From assembly GCA_049651845.1 (NCBI GenBank), contig JBASCW010000069.1, forward strand, positions 1 through 36,465: DNA of 36,465 nt. The letters run 5' to 3'. The stretch is from RBG-16-66-20 sp049651845. GTDB lineage: Bacteria > Pseudomonadota > Gammaproteobacteria > Burkholderiales > SG8-39. This document shows, piece by piece, positions 34,926 through 36,465 of this stretch. Both the position numbers and the translations under genes were made by a program. The notes below the pieces were generated by a model. The model did no database searches. It was not told the DNA's origin and saw nothing but the letters and a program-made list of their open reading frames with translations. How positions within the stretch are numbered: position 1 is the first letter of the stretch; each line of letters starts with the position of its first letter.

Positions 34926-35629
34926 CAACCGTAGCGCCGCTGCGCGCCTTCCTTGATGAGGTGTGCCGCAGCGTTGAGCACGATCACCAGCGCGATCAGG
35001 ATGAAGCCCAGCGACAGTGCGAGCGGCAGGTCGCCCTTGGAGGTCTCGAGCGCGATCGTCGTGGTCATCACGCGCGTGACGCCGTCAATGTTGCCGCCGA
35101 CGATGATCACCGCACCCACCTCGGCAAGCGCGCGCCCCAGCCCCGCCAGCACCGCGGTCACCAGCGAGAACCGGATGTCCCAGACCAGCGTCAGCGCTGC
35201 GCGCCAGCCGTCGGCTCCCAGCGAGCGCAACTGCTCCTGGTACTCGGCCCAGGCGTCCTCGACCGACTGGCGGCAGAGCGCGGCGACGATCGGCAGCACA
35301 AGGATGGTCTGCGCGATCACCATGGCCGGCGGCGTGAACAGCAGTCCGAACTCGCCCAGTGGGCCTGCCCGCGAGAGCAGCAGGTAGACCAGCAGCCCGA
35401 CCACCACCGGCGGCAGGCCCATCAGCGCGTTCAGCAGGACGATCAGCGTGCGCCGCCCGGGGAAGTGGCCGACCGCGATCGCCGCGCCCAGCGGCAGGCC
35501 GATCAGCGACGCGAGCAAAACCGCCGAGAGGCTGACCGCCAGGCTGAGGGCCACGATGCCGCCGAGCGTGGTATCGCCCGAGGCCATCAGGACCAGGGCG
35601 CCACGCAGGGCTTCGCCAAGCGCGTTCAT
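34925..35629 (-). CDS. tupB: Tungstate ABC transporter permease
   Basis: A 234-residue membrane protein with about five to six helices. GLPPVVVGLLVYLLLSRAGPLG and LFTPPAMVIAQTILVLPIVAAL are typical of Tup/Mod permeases. EEQLRSLGADGWRA-like text (YQEQLRSLGADGWRAAL) is the loop that contacts the ATPase. GLGRALAEVGAVIIVGGNIDG follows. It is the first gene of the tup operon, and of the long minus-strand cluster, directly behind an AT-rich divergent promoter region. Confidence 0.92.
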   Translation of the reverse strand: MNALGEALRGALVLMASGDTTLGGIVALSLAVSLSAVLLASLIGLPLGAAIAVGHFPGRRTLIVLLNALMGLPPVVVGLLVYLLLSRAGPLGEFGLLFTPPAMVIAQTILVLPIVAALCRQSVEDAWAEYQEQLRSLGADGWRAALTLVWDIRFSLVTAVLAGLGRALAEVGAVIIVGGNIDGVTRVMTTTIALETSKGDLPLALSLGFILIALVIVLNAAAHLIKEGAQRRYG

Positions 35630-35647
35630 TGTTATGTTTGCTTTTGC

Positions 35648-35666
35648 ATATTAATCGGCTCAATAT
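35648..35666. promoter_or_regulatory. Inverted repeat, candidate operator between tupB and the ModE-like regulator
   Basis: ATATT and AATAT are arranged in dyad nine bases apart, inside the 73-bp AT-rich gap (35630-35702) that separates the two divergent genes. It lies about 20-37 bases upstream of the tupB start codon and about 37-55 before the regulator start. An operator for the adjacent regulator is a reasonable guess. It does not match the full E. coli ModE consensus. Confidence 0.4.
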
Positions 35667-35702
35667 CACTGTATTCGAACCTTGGCCTCTTAAAAAATAG
35701 GC

Positions 35703-36465
35703 TTGTCGTTGCATATCGTCCCGGATATCGACCTGAAGACGCGCTGGCTGGCAGCCGAGGGGCTGTCGCCCCGGCACGGCCAGGCGCTGATCGGCCTGCT
35801 CGCGGCGCTGCAGCGCGCCGCCTCCCTGCGCGAGGCGGCGCGCGCAGCCGGCCTCTCCTACCGCCACGCCTGGGGCCTGCTCGGCAGCGGCGCACGTGCG
35901 CTCGGCGCGCCGCTGGTGGACATGCAGCGCGGCCGGGGGGCTCGCCTCACCGCCTACGGCCGCAAGCTCCTGGAAGCGGATGCCCACATCCGCGCGGTCC
36001 TCGACGCGCAGCTCGAGCGGCTGCGCAGGGAGGTGCACGAGATGCTGGCAACGGCGGCGCCCGGGCGCGATCCCCGCTTGTCGCTGCACGCAAGCCACGA
36101 TCTGGCCCTGCCGTTGCTCGCGAGAATCTGCGCGCCGCGCCTGCGCCTGGACATCGCTTTCCGGGGCGCCGACGAGTGCCTGGCCGCGCTGGCGCGCGGC
36201 GAATGCGACCTCGCCGGATTCCACGTCGCCGACGCGCTGCCGCGCGCCGCGGCCGCGGCGGCGGCGCTCGGGCGCTGGCTCGATCCGCAACGCCACCAGC
36301 TGCTGCATTTCGTCACGCGCGAGCAAGGCATCATCGTGCGGCCCGGCGTGCGCGTGCGCGGGGTGCGCGACCTGGCGCGCCCGGGCCTGCGCTTCCTGAA
36401 TCGTCCGCCGGGCGTCGGACCGCACGACGACCTGGATCTCGCCGTTGCCGCGGCCGTCGCCGACG
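35703..36465 (+). CDS. ModE-like HTH regulator with substrate-binding-type domain, partial (runs off the right edge)
   Basis: An open frame of 254 codons continues to the window end. Residues 30-95 form a ModE/LysR-like winged helix (AASLREAARAAGLSYRHAWGLL, then GAPLVDMQRGRGARLTAYGRKLLEAD). After residue 120 begins a periplasmic-binding-protein-like domain (LSLHASHDLALPLLARIC, GADECLAALARGECDLAGFHV), truncated by the edge. This domain pair is common in regulators beside molybdate or tungstate transporters, which it presumably controls by sensing the oxyanion or a cofactor. There is no ATG; TTG 35703 and TTG 35709 are possible, the latter with AGG seven bases upstream. An in-frame TAA at 35691 bounds the gene. 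Confidence 0.85.
   Translation, partial: MSLHIVPDIDLKTRWLAAEGLSPRHGQALIGLLAALQRAASLREAARAAGLSYRHAWGLLGSGARALGAPLVDMQRGRGARLTAYGRKLLEADAHIRAVLDAQLERLRREVHEMLATAAPGRDPRLSLHASHDLALPLLARICAPRLRLDIAFRGADECLAALARGECDLAGFHVADALPRAAAAAAALGRWLDPQRHQLLHFVTREQGIIVRPGVRVRGVRDLARPGLRFLNRPPGVGPHDDLDLAVAAAVAD

Overview
The window is GC-rich (mostly well above 60% G+C), tightly packed DNA from a proteobacterium. Gene content and protein style (TRAP transporter, BKACE, paired beta-oxidation genes, MaoC-Pta fusion, tandem YqgE, ArsS) suggest a betaproteobacterium of the Burkholderiales/Rhodocyclales kind. This placement is inference from protein resemblance. No rRNA, tRNA, CRISPR array or insertion sequence was seen.

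Layout. 1-228: start of a biotin carboxyl carrier gene running off the left edge. 342-8412: catabolic block with a BKACE enzyme, a convergent GMC oxidoreductase, a complete TRAP transporter (dctP-dctQ-dctM), a histidinol-dehydrogenase-family dehydrogenase and a citrate synthase. 8409-12073 (minus): UspA, an orphan molybdopterin large subunit and a short phosphate acetyltransferase. 12168-22212: two convergent operons that together encode glutaryl-CoA breakdown. 22400-23667: two exported YqgE/UPF0301 paralogues. 23613-35629: fourteen consecutive minus-strand genes for tungstate import, a permease, an arsenosugar module, molybdenum cofactor assembly, a fluoride channel, an MFS transporter and ClpB. 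35703-end: a divergent ModE-like regulator, cut by the window edge.

The main result is the 12-22 kb locus. It carries a classical decarboxylating glutaryl-CoA dehydrogenase and also a second dehydrogenase with the Tyr-to-Val change known from non-decarboxylating enzymes. All four parts of a Na+-pumping glutaconyl-CoA decarboxylase are present: carboxyltransferase, biotin carrier, Na+ pump and a 47-residue membrane subunit. Hydroxyacyl-CoA dehydrogenase, thiolase and hydratase-Pta functions are there too. The cell could in principle oxidise glutaryl-CoA either with loss of the decarboxylation energy or with its capture as a Na+ gradient. The energy-conserving operon has an FNR/Anr-like box placed 22 bp before a plausible -10 element, which suggests anaerobic control.

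Secondary points are an apparent ATC start codon in gcdH, leaderless-looking promoters (TACAAT followed nine bases later by ATG), a terminator-like hairpin inside the TRAP operon, a phosphoesterase-like protein lacking its first metal motif beside arsS, and an unusually mixed run of minus-strand genes.
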